Shown: positions 39,815-48,895, counted from the first letter of the stretch. The stretch is DNA of 64,000 bases from Streptomyces sp. TLI_171 (GCF_003610255.1 NZ_RAPS01000001.1:4154001-4218000); one strand, 5' to 3'. Made by a program: numbers and translations. The notes: generated by a model not told the origin, from the sequence alone.

Positions 39815-41518
39815 ATGTTCCGTCACCGAGCGAGTCGCCCGCACCAGGCGGCACTGGAACGCGCCGCACAGCCGCACCGGACCAGCCACGCCGCGCCCGG
39901 GTCGAGCGCCCTGCGCCGCTCGATCGCCGGCGTCAGCGCCGCCGCCGTGGTCGCGGCCGGCATCGCCGTGGCGAGCTCCGTCACCGCCGGCGCCGCCACC
40001 CCCAACCTGGTGTCCAACCCCGGCTTCGAGAGCGGCCTGGCCGGCTGGAGCTGCACCGGCGGCTCCGGAGCGATCGTCACCAGCCCGGTGCACGCCGGCA
40101 CTTCGGCGCTCAAGGCCACGCCCACCGGCCAGGACACCGCGCAGTGCCAGCAGACCATCAGCGTGCAGCCCAACTCGCAGTACACGCTGAGCGCCTACGT
40201 GCAGGGCAGCTACGCCTACATCGGCGCCACCGGCACCGGCGTCAACGCCTCCACCTGGACGCCGAACAACGCCTCCTACGGCCTGCTCAGCACCAGCTTC
40301 ACCACCGGGGCGAGCACCACCTCGGTGACCGTCTTCACACACGGCTGGTACGGCCAACCCGCCTACTACGTCGACGACGTGACGCTGGCCGGCCCCGGCG
40401 GCACCAGCTCCTCGCCGAGCAGCAGCCCGTCGACCAGCCCGTCCACCAGCGCCTCGCCGAGCACCAGCGCCTCCCCGAGCACCAGCCCGTCGACCAGCCC
40501 CTCCACCAGCCCGTCGACGAGCCCGTCCACCAGCCCGTCGAGCAGCCCCACCTCGGGCGACGCCACCTGCGCCACCAAGCCCCGGCCGGCCGGCAAGGTC
40601 CTGCAGGGCTACTGGGAGAACTGGGACGGCGCCTCCAACGGCGTGCACCCGGGCCTGGGGTGGACCCCGATCACGGACAGCCGGATCGCCCAGCACGGCT
40701 ACAACGTCATCAACGCCGCGTTCCCGGTGATCCTCTCCGACGGCACCGTGCTCTGGCAGGACGGCATGGACAGCGGCGTCAAGGTCGCCACCCCCGCCGA
40801 GATGTGCCAGGCCAAGGCGGCCGGCGCGACCATCCTGATGTCGATCGGCGGCGCCGCCGCGGGCATCGACCTGAGCTCCAGCGCCGTCGCGGACAAGTTC
40901 GTGGCGACCATCGTCCCGATCCTCAAGAAGTACAACTTCGACGGCATCGACATCGACATCGAGACCGGCCTGTCCGGCTCCGGCAGCATCGGCACGCTGT
41001 CCGCCTCTCAGTCCAACCTGATCCGGATCATCGACGGCGTGCTCGCCCAGATGCCGGCCGGCTTCGGCCTGACCATGGCCCCGGAGACCGCGTACGTGAC
41101 CGGCGGCAGCGTCACCTACGGCTCGATCTGGGGCTCGTACCTGCCGATCATCAAGAAGTACGTGGACAACGGCCGCCTGTGGTGGCTGAACATGCAGTAC
41201 TACAACGGCTCGATGTACGGCTGCTCCGGCGACTCCTACTCGGCCGGCACCGTGCAGGGCTTCACCGCGCAGACCACCTGCCTGAACAACGGCCTGACCA
41301 TCCAGGGCACCACCGTCAAGGTGCCCTACGACAAGCAGGTCCCGGGCCTGCCGGCGCAGTCCGGCGCGGGCGGCGGCTACATGGCGCCCAGCCTGGTCAG
41401 CCAGGCCTACGGCTCCTACAGCGGCCAGCTGAAGGGCCTGATGACCTGGTCGATCAACTGGGACGGCTCGAAGGGCTGGACCTTCGGCGACAACGTGAAG
41501 TCGCTGCAGGGCCGGTGA
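39815..41518 (+). CDS. Secreted chitinase (GH18) with N-terminal carbohydrate-binding module
   Basis: A 567-aa secreted enzyme. A long N-terminal signal region (ends near AGAAT at about residue 65) leads to a beta-sandwich module (TPNLVSNPGFESGLAGW) like the CBM4/9/16 type. A Ser-Pro-Thr linker of about 50 aa follows, then a GH18 TIM barrel whose catalytic motif DGIDIDIE (DxxDxDxE) lies near residues 375-382. Downstream YWENWDG-type and MQYYNGSM segments also fit GH18. It hydrolyses chitin outside the cell. The ATG has an AAGGGAG site. A bidirectional terminator follows. Confidence 0.93.
   Translation: MFRHRASRPHQAALERAAQPHRTSHAAPGSSALRRSIAGVSAAAVVAAGIAVASSVTAGAATPNLVSNPGFESGLAGWSCTGGSGAIVTSPVHAGTSALKATPTGQDTAQCQQTISVQPNSQYTLSAYVQGSYAYIGATGTGVNASTWTPNNASYGLLSTSFTTGASTTSVTVFTHGWYGQPAYYVDDVTLAGPGGTSSSPSSSPSTSPSTSASPSTSASPSTSPSTSPSTSPSTSPSTSPSSSPTSGDATCATKPRPAGKVLQGYWENWDGASNGVHPGLGWTPITDSRIAQHGYNVINAAFPVILSDGTVLWQDGMDSGVKVATPAEMCQAKAAGATILMSIGGAAAGIDLSSSAVADKFVATIVPILKKYNFDGIDIDIETGLSGSGSIGTLSASQSNLIRIIDGVLAQMPAGFGLTMAPETAYVTGGSVTYGSIWGSYLPIIKKYVDNGRLWWLNMQYYNGSMYGCSGDSYSAGTVQGFTAQTTCLNNGLTIQGTTVKVPYDKQVPGLPAQSGAGGGYMAPSLVSQAYGSYSGQLKGLMTWSINWDGSKGWTFGDNVKSLQGR
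40411..40556 (+). repeat. Ser-Pro-Ser-Thr linker repeat
   Basis: Imperfect short tandem repeats (units such as AGCCCGTCGACC) encode a run of SPST and SAST units that joins the binding module to the catalytic domain of the chitinase. In-frame length variation would be tolerated. Confidence 0.85.
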
Positions 41519-41552
41519 CGACCCGTCCACGGCCCGGTGGACGGTGAACGAC

Positions 41553-41592
41553 GGCGGGGCCCCGGGAGCGTCGACGCTCCCGGGGCCCCGCC
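41553..41592. terminator. 40-nt perfect palindrome, bidirectional terminator
   Basis: A perfect inverted repeat centred on TCGA at 41571-41574, all 20 base pairs matched and very GC-rich. It lies between the convergent chitinase and beta-glucosidase genes. Confidence 0.92.
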
Positions 41593-41606
41593 CGTCTCCG
41601 CTGCGG

Positions 41607-42950
41607 TCAGGCCCGGGCGCGGTGCGCGGCGATGAGCTGCGCGTAGCGCTGCCCGCTGCTCTTCACGGTGCGGGTCTGGGTGGGGTAGTCGACGTGGACC
41701 AGGCCGAAGCGCTTGTCGTAGCCGTACGCCCACTCGAAGTTGTCCAGCAGCGACCAGGCGAAGTACCCGGCGAGCGGGGCGCCCTTGGCGACGGCCCGGG
41801 CGCAGGCGGCCAGGTGGCCCTCCAGGTAGGCGGTGCGCTCGGGGTCGTCCACCCGGCCGTCCGCGGTCACGGTGTCGCGGTACGCGGAGCCGTTCTCGGT
41901 CACGTAGATCTCGCGGACGCCGTAGTCCTCGGTGAGGCGCAGCAGCAGCTCCTCGATGCCGGGGGCGTGCACCTCCCAGTCCATCGCGGTGCGCTCCGGG
42001 TTGGGGCCCGGGACCTGCCGGAAGTTCGGCACCGCGCCGGTCGGGTCGTCGGTGACGATCTGGCGGAAGTAGTAGTTCAGGCCGACCCAGTCCAGCGGGG
42101 CGCTGATCAGCTCCAGGTCGCCGTCCCGGACCGGCAGTTCGACGCCGTACAGGTCCACCATGTCCTGCGGGTAGCCGCGGCCCAGGACCGGGTCCAGCCA
42201 CCAGCGGTTGATGTGGCCGTCGGCGCGCACCGCGGCGGCCAGGTCCGCGTCCGACTGCGAGGCGGGCTCGATGGTGGAGAGGTTGTTGACGATGCCGATC
42301 CGGGCGCCGGGGACGGCCGCGCGCAGCGCCTGAACGGCCAGGCCGTGGCCCAGGTGCAGGTGGTAGGAGGTGCGGACGGCGGCGGTCAGGTCGGTGACGC
42401 CGGGGGCCATCTTGCCCTCCAGGTGGCCGATCCACGAGGAGCAGAGCGGCTCGTTGAGGGTGCACCAGTCGCGGACCCGGTCGCCGAGGCGCTCGGCGAC
42501 CACGGCGGCGTACTCGGCGAAGCGCTCGGCGGTGGCGCGCTCGGGCCAGCCGCCGCGGTCCTGCTGGGCCTGCGGCAGGTCCCAGTGGTACAGGGTCGGG
42601 AACGGGGTGAGGCCGCGCTCCAGCATGCCGTCGACCAGGCGGTCGTAGAAGTCCAGGCCGGCCGCGTTGACCTTGCCGTCGGCGAGCGGGACGACCCGGG
42701 GCCAGGCAATGGAGAACCGGTAGGCGTCCAGGCCGAGCGAGGCGGCCAGGTCCAGGTCCTGCGGCCAGCGGTGGTAGTGGTCGCAGGCGGTGTCGCCGGT
42801 GTCGCCGTTGTCGACCTTGCCGGGGGTGTGCGAGAAGGTGTCCCAGATCGACGGGGCGCGGCCGTCGGTGCTCGCTGCGCCCTCGATCTGGTAGGCGGCG
42901 GTGGCGGCGCCCCAGCGGAAGTTGGCCGGCAGCGCGTCGAGGTGGTTCAC
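41607..42950 (-). CDS. Beta-glucosidase (GH1)
   Basis: A 447-aa GH1 enzyme without signal peptide, so cytoplasmic. The N-terminus has FRWGAATAAYQIEGA; the acid/base Glu lies in WCTLNEPLCSS and the nucleophile Glu in YVTENGSAY. It cleaves imported beta-glucosides such as cellobiose. The GTG start is chosen because AAAGGA lies 6 nt upstream and because the family homology begins there. It is the last gene of a binding protein, permease, permease, glucosidase order, with 70 bp separating it from the permease gene. Confidence 0.9.
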   Translation of the reverse strand: MNHLDALPANFRWGAATAAYQIEGAASTDGRAPSIWDTFSHTPGKVDNGDTGDTACDHYHRWPQDLDLAASLGLDAYRFSIAWPRVVPLADGKVNAAGLDFYDRLVDGMLERGLTPFPTLYHWDLPQAQQDRGGWPERATAERFAEYAAVVAERLGDRVRDWCTLNEPLCSSWIGHLEGKMAPGVTDLTAAVRTSYHLHLGHGLAVQALRAAVPGARIGIVNNLSTIEPASQSDADLAAAVRADGHINRWWLDPVLGRGYPQDMVDLYGVELPVRDGDLELISAPLDWVGLNYYFRQIVTDDPTGAVPNFRQVPGPNPERTAMDWEVHAPGIEELLLRLTEDYGVREIYVTENGSAYRDTVTADGRVDDPERTAYLEGHLAACARAVAKGAPLAGYFAWSLLDNFEWAYGYDKRFGLVHVDYPTQTRTVKSSGQRYAQLIAAHRARA

Positions 42951-42988
42951 GGTGGTCCTTTCGAGGGTGAGGGGGTGGGCGGCCCGGA

Positions 42989-43027
42989 GGTGCGTCACTT
43001 GTCCGCACCCTGACGGTGCGTCACTTG
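42989..43027. repeat. 13-bp direct repeat at the permease gene end
   Basis: GGTGCGTCACTTG occurs at 42989-43001 and 43015-43027. The second copy contains the last codons and stop of the permease gene, so the first looks like a copied gene end in the gap before the beta-glucosidase gene. Confidence 0.6.
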
Positions 43028-43863
43028 ACGGCACCGGCGGTCAGGCCGGCCACCAGGTAGCGCTGCAGCAGCAGGAATCCGGCGACCACCGGGAGGCTGA
43101 CGACCAGTGAGGCGGCCATCACCTGGTTCCAGTAGACGTCCGTCTGCGTGGCGTACCCCTGGAGCCCGACGGCCAGCGTGCGGGTCTGGTCGTTGGTCAT
43201 CACGGAGGCGAACAGCACCTCGCCCCAGGCGGTCATGAAGGCGTACACGGCGACGGCGATGATGCCGGGCAGCGCGGCGGGCACGATGATCTGCACCAGG
43301 GTGCGGATCGGGCCGCAGCCGTCGACCGCGGCGGCCTCGTCGAGGTCGCGCGGGATGGAGTCCAGGTACCCGGCCAGCATCCAGATCGAGAACGGCAGCG
43401 AGAAGGTGAGGTAGGTGAGGATCAGTCCGCCGCGGCTGCCGTACAGCGCGATCCCGGTGGTGTTGCCGATGTTGACGAAGATCAGGAACAGCGGCAGCAG
43501 GAACAGGATGCCGGGGAACATCTGGGTGGACAGCACCGTGATGGTGAAGATCTTCTTGCCGCGGAACCGGTAGCGGCTCACCGCGTAGCCGGCCAGCAGC
43601 GCTATCACCACGGACAGGCCGGTGGCGCTGCCCGCGACGATCAGCGAGTTGGTGAAGTACCTCGCCAGCGGGACGGTCTTCCAGATGTCGATGTACGGGC
43701 GGAAGGTCAGGTGGCTGGGGATCCACCGCCACGGGCCCTGGACGTCCTGCAGCGGCTTGAGCGAGGAGCTCAGCATCACCGCGACCGGGGTCAGCGTGAA
43801 GACGGCCAGCACCAGGAGGACGATCCGGCGCAGCCAGCGGAAGGAGGCGGGCGGGTTGATCAT
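43021..43863 (-). CDS. Sugar ABC transporter permease (MalG-like)
   Basis: A 280-aa inner membrane permease with six predicted helices; the cytoplasmic EAA loop is seen as DEAAAVDGCGPIRTLVQIIVP. It forms the channel with the MalF-like permease encoded just upstream, which it overlaps by 4 nt. The matching ATPase is not encoded here; Streptomyces sugar importers of this group commonly share the ATPase MsiK, encoded elsewhere. The substrate is inferred to be a beta-glucoside from the neighbouring GH1 gene. Confidence 0.9.
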   Translation of the reverse strand: MINPPASFRWLRRIVLLVLAVFTLTPVAVMLSSSLKPLQDVQGPWRWIPSHLTFRPYIDIWKTVPLARYFTNSLIVAGSATGLSVVIALLAGYAVSRYRFRGKKIFTITVLSTQMFPGILFLLPLFLIFVNIGNTTGIALYGSRGGLILTYLTFSLPFSIWMLAGYLDSIPRDLDEAAAVDGCGPIRTLVQIIVPAALPGIIAVAVYAFMTAWGEVLFASVMTNDQTRTLAVGLQGYATQTDVYWNQVMAASLVVSLPVVAGFLLLQRYLVAGLTAGAVK

Positions 43864-44867
43864 TCTGCGTCCCCCCGACGGCGGTTGGTGGCGAGAAGGT
43901 AGACCGCGGTCACCAGCAGCAGGAACAGCAGCAGCAGGACCGACATCGCCGAGCCCTGGCCGAAGTTCCAGGTGATGAAGGAGGACTGGTAGATGTGGAT
44001 CGAGATCAGGTCGGCGGCCTGCGGCGCGGACTTGCCGAACAGCACGAACGGCGTGTTGAAGTCGTTGAAGGTCCACAGGAACAGCACCAGCACCAGCACC
44101 AGGTTGACCGGGCGCAGCGAGGGCAGGGTGATCCGGCGGATCTGCTGCCACACGCCCGCGCCGTCCAGCGCGGCGGCCTCGTACAGCTCGCGCGGGATGT
44201 TCTGCAGGCCCGCGGTGAGGGTGAGGAAGGCGAACGGCCAGGACTTCCAGACCGAGACGGTCAGCAGCGCCCAGAAGCTGTTGTCGCCGATCAGCCAGAA
44301 CGGCTTGTCACTGGTCAGGTGCAGCTGGTCGTGCAGCACGTGGTTGATCAGGCCGGTGTCGCGCTGGAACATGAAGCTCCAGGTGATCACCGCGGCGAAC
44401 ACCGGCAGCGCGTACGGCAGCATGAACGCCGCGCGCAGCAGGCCGCGGCCGCGGAAGGCGTCCTGGGTGAAGATCGAGGCGGTCACGCCGATCAGCCAGG
44501 ACAGGCCCACCGACAGCACGGTGAACAGGCAGGTCACCCAGAACGAGTTGAGCAGCGCCTTGCCGATCGGGGCGTTGAACTCCAGCGCCACCTTGTAGTT
44601 GTCGAAGCCCGACCAGGGCGCCGCGGACCAGTCCCGGATGAAGAACTGGGTGAGCTGCTTGAAGCTCATCACGATGCCGGTGACCATCGGGACCAGGTGG
44701 ATCAGCAGCTCGGCGAGCAGGGCCGGGAGCAGCAGCAGGTACGGGAGGGCGCCGCGGCCCACCTTGCCGCGCCCGTTCTTGAAGAGGCGTCGCCGGCGGG
44801 CGGGGGCCGCCCCGTTCGGGGCGGCCTCCTGACCGGCGGTGTGACGGTCGATCACTTCCTGGGGCAC
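43860..44867 (-). CDS. Sugar ABC transporter permease (MalF-like)
   Basis: A 335-aa permease with a cytoplasmic N-terminus of about 35 aa, six or more helices and the EAA loop YEAAALDGAGVWQQIRRITL. It is the partner of the MalG-like permease. It starts at GTG one base after the stop codon of the binding-protein gene, so translation is probably coupled. The three transport genes and the beta-glucosidase gene form one minus-strand unit. Confidence 0.9.
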   Translation of the reverse strand: MPQEVIDRHTAGQEAAPNGAAPARRRRLFKNGRGKVGRGALPYLLLLPALLAELLIHLVPMVTGIVMSFKQLTQFFIRDWSAAPWSGFDNYKVALEFNAPIGKALLNSFWVTCLFTVLSVGLSWLIGVTASIFTQDAFRGRGLLRAAFMLPYALPVFAAVITWSFMFQRDTGLINHVLHDQLHLTSDKPFWLIGDNSFWALLTVSVWKSWPFAFLTLTAGLQNIPRELYEAAALDGAGVWQQIRRITLPSLRPVNLVLVLVLFLWTFNDFNTPFVLFGKSAPQAADLISIHIYQSSFITWNFGQGSAMSVLLLLFLLLVTAVYLLATNRRRGDAE

Positions 44868-44868
44868 G

Positions 44869-46182
44869 TCAGCTCGCCGGCATCTGCTGCTGGGCCTTGG
44901 ACAGCTCGTCCTTGACCGTGGCCTCGGTGATCGGCTTGCCCGCGGCGGCGGACGCCAGCAGGTTCTTCACGGCGGTGCCGATCAGCGTCTCGAACTGGCT
45001 CTCGCTGGGGACCTGCGGGAGCGGCGCGGCGCTCTTCTGCAGGACGCCCGCGAGGGTCTGCAGCTCGGGGGTAGCGAACTTCGGGTCGGACTGCGCGGCC
45101 TTGACCGGCGGCAGCGAGCCGTAGGTGCCGTTGAGGGTCTTCTGCTCCTCGTCGCTGGTCATGAACTTCACGAAGTTCAGGGCGCCGTCGAGGTTCTTGG
45201 TGTTCTTGAAGACCGCCAGGTTGATGCCCGCGACCATCGAGGTGGTGGCCTTGTCGCCGCTCGCGCCGGCGGCGGTCGGGACGGGGACCACGCCGTAGTC
45301 GTCCGGGTTCATGCCGTGCGACTTGAGGTTGGCGCCCGCGGACTGCCACATCAGCATCGCGGCCTTGCCGGTGGCGAAGTCGGTCACCGACTGGTTGGCG
45401 GCGTACTCGGCGTTGCCCGGCGCCGCGATCTTGTCGTTGGCGATGAAGTCCACGTACTGCTTGACGGCGGCGACGGCCTCCGGGCTGTCGAAGGCCGGCT
45501 TGCCCGAGGCGTCGTAGAAGCCGGTGCCGTGCTGCATGCCCAGGGTGAAGGCGTGGTGGACGTTCTCCGAGCCGTTGCCGCCCTCGATGGCCAGGCCGTA
45601 GGTGCCGCCGGTGGTCAGCTTCTTGCCGTCCTGGACCAGCTCGTCCCAGGTGGTGGGCGGGTTGGCGATGCCGGCCTGCTGGAACAGCTTCTTGTTGTAG
45701 TAGAGGCCGTAGGCCATCGAGTACAGCGGCACCGCCGCCGGGTCCTTGCCCTTGGCTCCGGCCGAGGCGATGGTCGAGGCCAGGAAGCGGTCCTTGCCGC
45801 CGATCTTGTCGAAGGTCGCCTGGTCGAACGGCAGCAGCGCCCCGGTCGCCTGCAGCGAGGCCGACCAGGTGTTGCCGATGTTCAGCACGTCGGGGCCCTG
45901 GCCGGAGGCGGTGGCTGCCAGGATTCTGTTCAGCAGGTCGGACCAGGGGATGACCTCGAGGTTGACCTTGATGCCGGTCTGCGCCTCGAACTTCTTGAGC
46001 TCGGGCTCCAGGACCTGCTTGTCGTTCTCCAAGCTGCTGCCCTGGTTCGACGCCCAGTAGGTCAGGGTCTTCGGGCTGGAGTTCGAGCTGCCGCCGGTGC
46101 TGTCGCCGCCGCCGCAGGCGGTGGCGGTCAGCGCGATGGCGGCGGTCAGTGCGAGGGCGGCGGAAATCCGGTGGGTGCGCAT
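44869..46182 (-). CDS. Sugar-binding lipoprotein of ABC importer
   Basis: A 437-aa extracellular solute-binding protein (cluster 1 family). The signal peptide ends in the lipobox TATAC at about residue 23, followed by a Gly/Ser tether and YWASNQGS. The first gene of the importer operon, it delivers a sugar, probably an oligo-beta-glucoside, to the permeases. Its promoter overlaps an inverted repeat, and a ROK repressor gene is divergent. Confidence 0.92.
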   Translation of the reverse strand: MRTHRISAALALTAAIALTATACGGGDSTGGSSNSSPKTLTYWASNQGSSLENDKQVLEPELKKFEAQTGIKVNLEVIPWSDLLNRILAATASGQGPDVLNIGNTWSASLQATGALLPFDQATFDKIGGKDRFLASTIASAGAKGKDPAAVPLYSMAYGLYYNKKLFQQAGIANPPTTWDELVQDGKKLTTGGTYGLAIEGGNGSENVHHAFTLGMQHGTGFYDASGKPAFDSPEAVAAVKQYVDFIANDKIAAPGNAEYAANQSVTDFATGKAAMLMWQSAGANLKSHGMNPDDYGVVPVPTAAGASGDKATTSMVAGINLAVFKNTKNLDGALNFVKFMTSDEEQKTLNGTYGSLPPVKAAQSDPKFATPELQTLAGVLQKSAAPLPQVPSESQFETLIGTAVKNLLASAAAGKPITEATVKDELSKAQQQMPAS

Positions 46183-46253
46183 GGAGAAGCCCCTCTCGGG
46201 CTGTCGTCTCGTGGGGGTGAAGCAGCAACGGAGGCTGCTTACTTCACGCCGAG

Positions 46254-46282
46254 ATTTAACGTCTGAGAAAAGTAGACGTCAA
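46254..46282 (-). promoter_or_regulatory. Importer promoter with nested operator
   Basis: On the minus strand: -35 TTGACG (46282-46277), a 17-bp spacer, and -10 TTAAAT (46259-46254). An inverted repeat ACGTCT-N9-AGACGT (46259-46279) fills the spacer and overlaps both hexamers. This is the layout of a repressor site, probably for the divergent ROK protein. Confidence 0.75.
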
Positions 46283-46324
46283 GAGCTTCGACGGCGTAGA
46301 TTCTGCAACGGAGAAGGGACAACC

Positions 46325-47554
46325 ATGACACCGCGAGGCAAGCAGACCGTTCGCGACCTGCGCCGGAGCAGCCGCTCCACGCTCCTGCGACACCTGTACT
46401 TCAACGGTCCGCTGAGCCGTCAGGAACTCGGTACCGCCACCGGCCTGAGCGCCGGATCGGTCAGCAACGTTACGGGCGAACTGCTCGCCGACGGGCTGAT
46501 CGAGGAGTGCGGCTCCGTCGACTCCGACGGCGGCCGCCCGCGGATCCTGCTCCGGGTCACCCCCGGCCAGGCCCACCTGGTCGGCATCGACGTCGGCGAG
46601 ACCCAGGTCCGGGTCACCCTCTTCGACCTCGCCCTCACCGAACTCGCCTCCGCCGACCAGCCGTTGGAGACCGCGCACGACCCCGAGCGGGTGGTCGGGA
46701 TGATCGCCACCGGCCTCGCCGAGGTGCTCGCCACCGCGGGCGTCCCCGAGGAGAGCGTCCTCGGCGTCGGCCTCGGCGTCCCCGGCATCGTCGAACAGGG
46801 CACCGGTCCCGACGCCGGCGCCGACGTCGTCGTCCACGGCCAGACCTTCGGCTGGGACGCCGTCCCGCTCGGCCGCCTGCTGCGCGCCCACACCCCCCTG
46901 CCGCTGTACGTCGACAACGGCGCCAAGACCCTCGGCCAGGCCGAGATGTGGTTCGGCGCCGGCCGCGGCAGCCGGCACGCCGTGGTCGCGCTGTTCGGCT
47001 CCGGCGTCGGCGCCTGCGTCATCGCCGACGGCGCCCGCTTCCGCGGCACGACCAGCTCCGCCGGCGAGTGGGGCCACACCAAGGTGCACGTCGGCGGCCG
47101 CCAGTGCCGCTGCGGCTCGCGCGGCTGCCTGGAGGCGTACGTCGGCGCCGAGGCCCTGGTCGAACGCTGGGACGGAACGGTGGCCGGCACCAGCGAGAAG
47201 GCCGGCCTGGCCGCCCTGCTGCGCGCCGCCGAGGAAGGGCAGCCCAGCGCCGTCGCACTGCTGGACGAGGCCGCCGAACTGCTCGGCGCCTCGATCGCCG
47301 ACCTGGTGAACCTGTTCAACCCCGAGCGGATCGTCATCGGCGGTTGGGCCGGCCTCCTGCTCGGCCCCCGCCTGCTCCCCGCGATCGGCGAGGCCGCGAC
47401 CCGCTACGCCCTCGCCTACCCCCGTTCCCGCACCACCATCACGCTCTCCCACCTCGGCCCCGACGCCGTCACCCTCGGCGCGGCCACCCTGCCCCTCACC
47501 CACTTCATCGACAGCGGCGGCGAACTCCCGGACCATCTGGCGGCAGCGGTCTGA
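46325..47554 (+). CDS. ROK family transcriptional repressor
   Basis: A 409-aa regulator. The N-terminal ~75 aa form a winged helix (LRHLYFNGPLSRQELGTATG, LSAGSVSNVTGELLADGL), followed by an actin-like ROK sugar-sensing domain with the ATP-site-like VGIDVGETQVRV, the GEWGHTKVHV motif and the zinc-binding CRCGSRGCLEAY. It probably represses the divergent sugar importer until the sugar binds. The gene starts 43 bp from the nested promoter and operator. Confidence 0.9.
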   Translation: MTPRGKQTVRDLRRSSRSTLLRHLYFNGPLSRQELGTATGLSAGSVSNVTGELLADGLIEECGSVDSDGGRPRILLRVTPGQAHLVGIDVGETQVRVTLFDLALTELASADQPLETAHDPERVVGMIATGLAEVLATAGVPEESVLGVGLGVPGIVEQGTGPDAGADVVVHGQTFGWDAVPLGRLLRAHTPLPLYVDNGAKTLGQAEMWFGAGRGSRHAVVALFGSGVGACVIADGARFRGTTSSAGEWGHTKVHVGGRQCRCGSRGCLEAYVGAEALVERWDGTVAGTSEKAGLAALLRAAEEGQPSAVALLDEAAELLGASIADLVNLFNPERIVIGGWAGLLLGPRLLPAIGEAATRYALAYPRSRTTITLSHLGPDAVTLGAATLPLTHFIDSGGELPDHLAAAV

Positions 47555-47568
47555 GGGGCGAATGACCG

Positions 47569-47596
47569 GGGCGCGCGGCGGTGTTCCCGCGCGCCT
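47569..47596. terminator. Hairpin terminator between convergent genes
   Basis: A perfect 9-bp stem GGCGCGCGG (47570-47578) with CCGCGCGCC (47587-47595) and an 8-nt loop. It serves the ROK gene and the S53 peptidase gene. Confidence 0.8.
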
Positions 47597-47604
47597 CCGG
47601 TCCG

Positions 47605-48765
47605 CTACCCGCGGAAGGCCGCGGTCCCGTTCGGGGTGCCGAGGCCGGTCGGGCCGTCGTAGCCCGGGCCCGCGGTGCAGAGGTAGACCGGGGTGCAGTC
47701 CGCCGTGGCTCCGGCGGTGACGTCGTTGAGGGCCGCCGGGTTGCGGTAGGGGAAGGACGCGGGGCGGCTGCCGGCGGCCGGGAGCCCGGCCAGCGCGTAG
47801 GTGGCGGCGATCAGCGGGGCGGAGGCGGAGGTGCCGCCGTAGGTGTACCAGCCGTTGCCGCCGTAGGTCTGGTAGACGGCGACGCCGGTCGCGGGGTCGG
47901 CGACGGCCGCCACGTCGGCGACGGTGCGGCGGGCGCAGCCGGTGTCGGTCTGCCAGGCGGGCTTGGCCAGCTGTCCCGAGCAGCCGGAGGCGCTGCCCTC
48001 GTCGGGACCGGTCGACCAGGCCGACTCGCTCCAGCCGCGGGCCGACGCCCCGTCGGGTCGCAGGGTGGTGCCGCCGACGGCGACGACGTGCGGCGAGGAG
48101 GCGGGGAAGTTGACGCCGTACCCGCCGTCCCCGGAGGCGACCGCGATGACGACGCCCGGGTGGTCGAAGTACCGGCTGTCGTAGCTCGCCGCGTTGCCGC
48201 TCTCGGCCGCGCCCCAGCTGATCGACACGTACTGCGCGCCGAGCGCGACGGCGGTGTTCACCGCGGCCCCGAGGTTGCCGACCGCCGCGCTGTCCGCCTC
48301 GACCAGGATCAGCCGGGCCTGGGGGGCGAGCGCCGAGACCATCGCGAGGTCGAGGGCGATCTCGCCGGCCCACGCGGAGTCGGCGCGGGGGAGCTTGCCG
48401 CCGCCGCGCTGGTCGGTCTTGCGGAAGCAGCCGCTGTCGGCGGTGCAGGAGGGCAGCCCGTAGTGGCGGCGGTAGACGTCGAGGTCGGACTCGGCGCGCG
48501 GGTGGTCGTAGGCGTCGACCACGGCGATGGTCGCGCCCTCGCCGCCGTCCGCGGGCAGCCCGTACGCGGCGCGCAGCTCGGCGGGGCCGTAACCGCCGTC
48601 CGCGTCCGTGGAGCTGACGACCCGTAGCGCCTGGCAGGCGGCGGTGTCGGGACGGGCGGGCGCGGCGCAGCTGTGCACCCAGTGCGGGCCGGCGTGGGCG
48701 GGCGCGGCGGCGAGCGCGACGGGCAGGGTGGTGAGCAGGGCGGCGGTGAGGGCGAGGGTGCGCAC
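47605..48765 (-). CDS. Secreted S53 (sedolisin-like) serine peptidase
   Basis: A 386-aa secreted acid peptidase. A signal peptide (LALTAALLTTLPVALAAAP) is followed at once by the catalytic domain: the Glu and Asp in GEIALDLAMVSALAP, the oxyanion-hole Asp in VASGDGGYG and the nucleophile Ser in GGTSASAPLIAA. Classical sedolisins carry a propeptide of about 180 aa; here only about 50 residues lie between the signal and the catalytic domain. The GTG start directly before the signal is favoured over the upstream ATG. Confidence 0.87.
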   Translation of the reverse strand: MRTLALTAALLTTLPVALAAAPAHAGPHWVHSCAAPARPDTAACQALRVVSSTDADGGYGPAELRAAYGLPADGGEGATIAVVDAYDHPRAESDLDVYRRHYGLPSCTADSGCFRKTDQRGGGKLPRADSAWAGEIALDLAMVSALAPQARLILVEADSAAVGNLGAAVNTAVALGAQYVSISWGAAESGNAASYDSRYFDHPGVVIAVASGDGGYGVNFPASSPHVVAVGGTTLRPDGASARGWSESAWSTGPDEGSASGCSGQLAKPAWQTDTGCARRTVADVAAVADPATGVAVYQTYGGNGWYTYGGTSASAPLIAATYALAGLPAAGSRPASFPYRNPAALNDVTAGATADCTPVYLCTAGPGYDGPTGLGTPNGTAAFRG

Positions 48766-48817
48766 GGGGGTCTCCGGTCGAAGAGGGTCGGAACCGGAGG
48801 CCGGACGAAGGGGGGAG

Positions 48818-48849
48818 CCCTGCACCCGCCGGTTCGCGGGGGTGCAGGG
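48818..48849 (-). terminator. Hairpin terminator of the GH65 operon
   Basis: A 10-bp stem CCCTGCACCC (48818-48827) with GGGTGCAGGG (48840-48849), 46 bp beyond the stop of the GH65 gene on the minus strand. Confidence 0.75.
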
Positions 48850-48895
48850 AGTGTTGACGGAAGATCAGATCAGTATGCGCACTGTCGGCCGGGCG

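Noticed and set aside
40411..40556. A CRISPR-like or satellite array
   Set aside because: The repeats are short, in frame and encode a Ser-Pro-Thr linker of the chitinase; there are no spacers and no cas genes.
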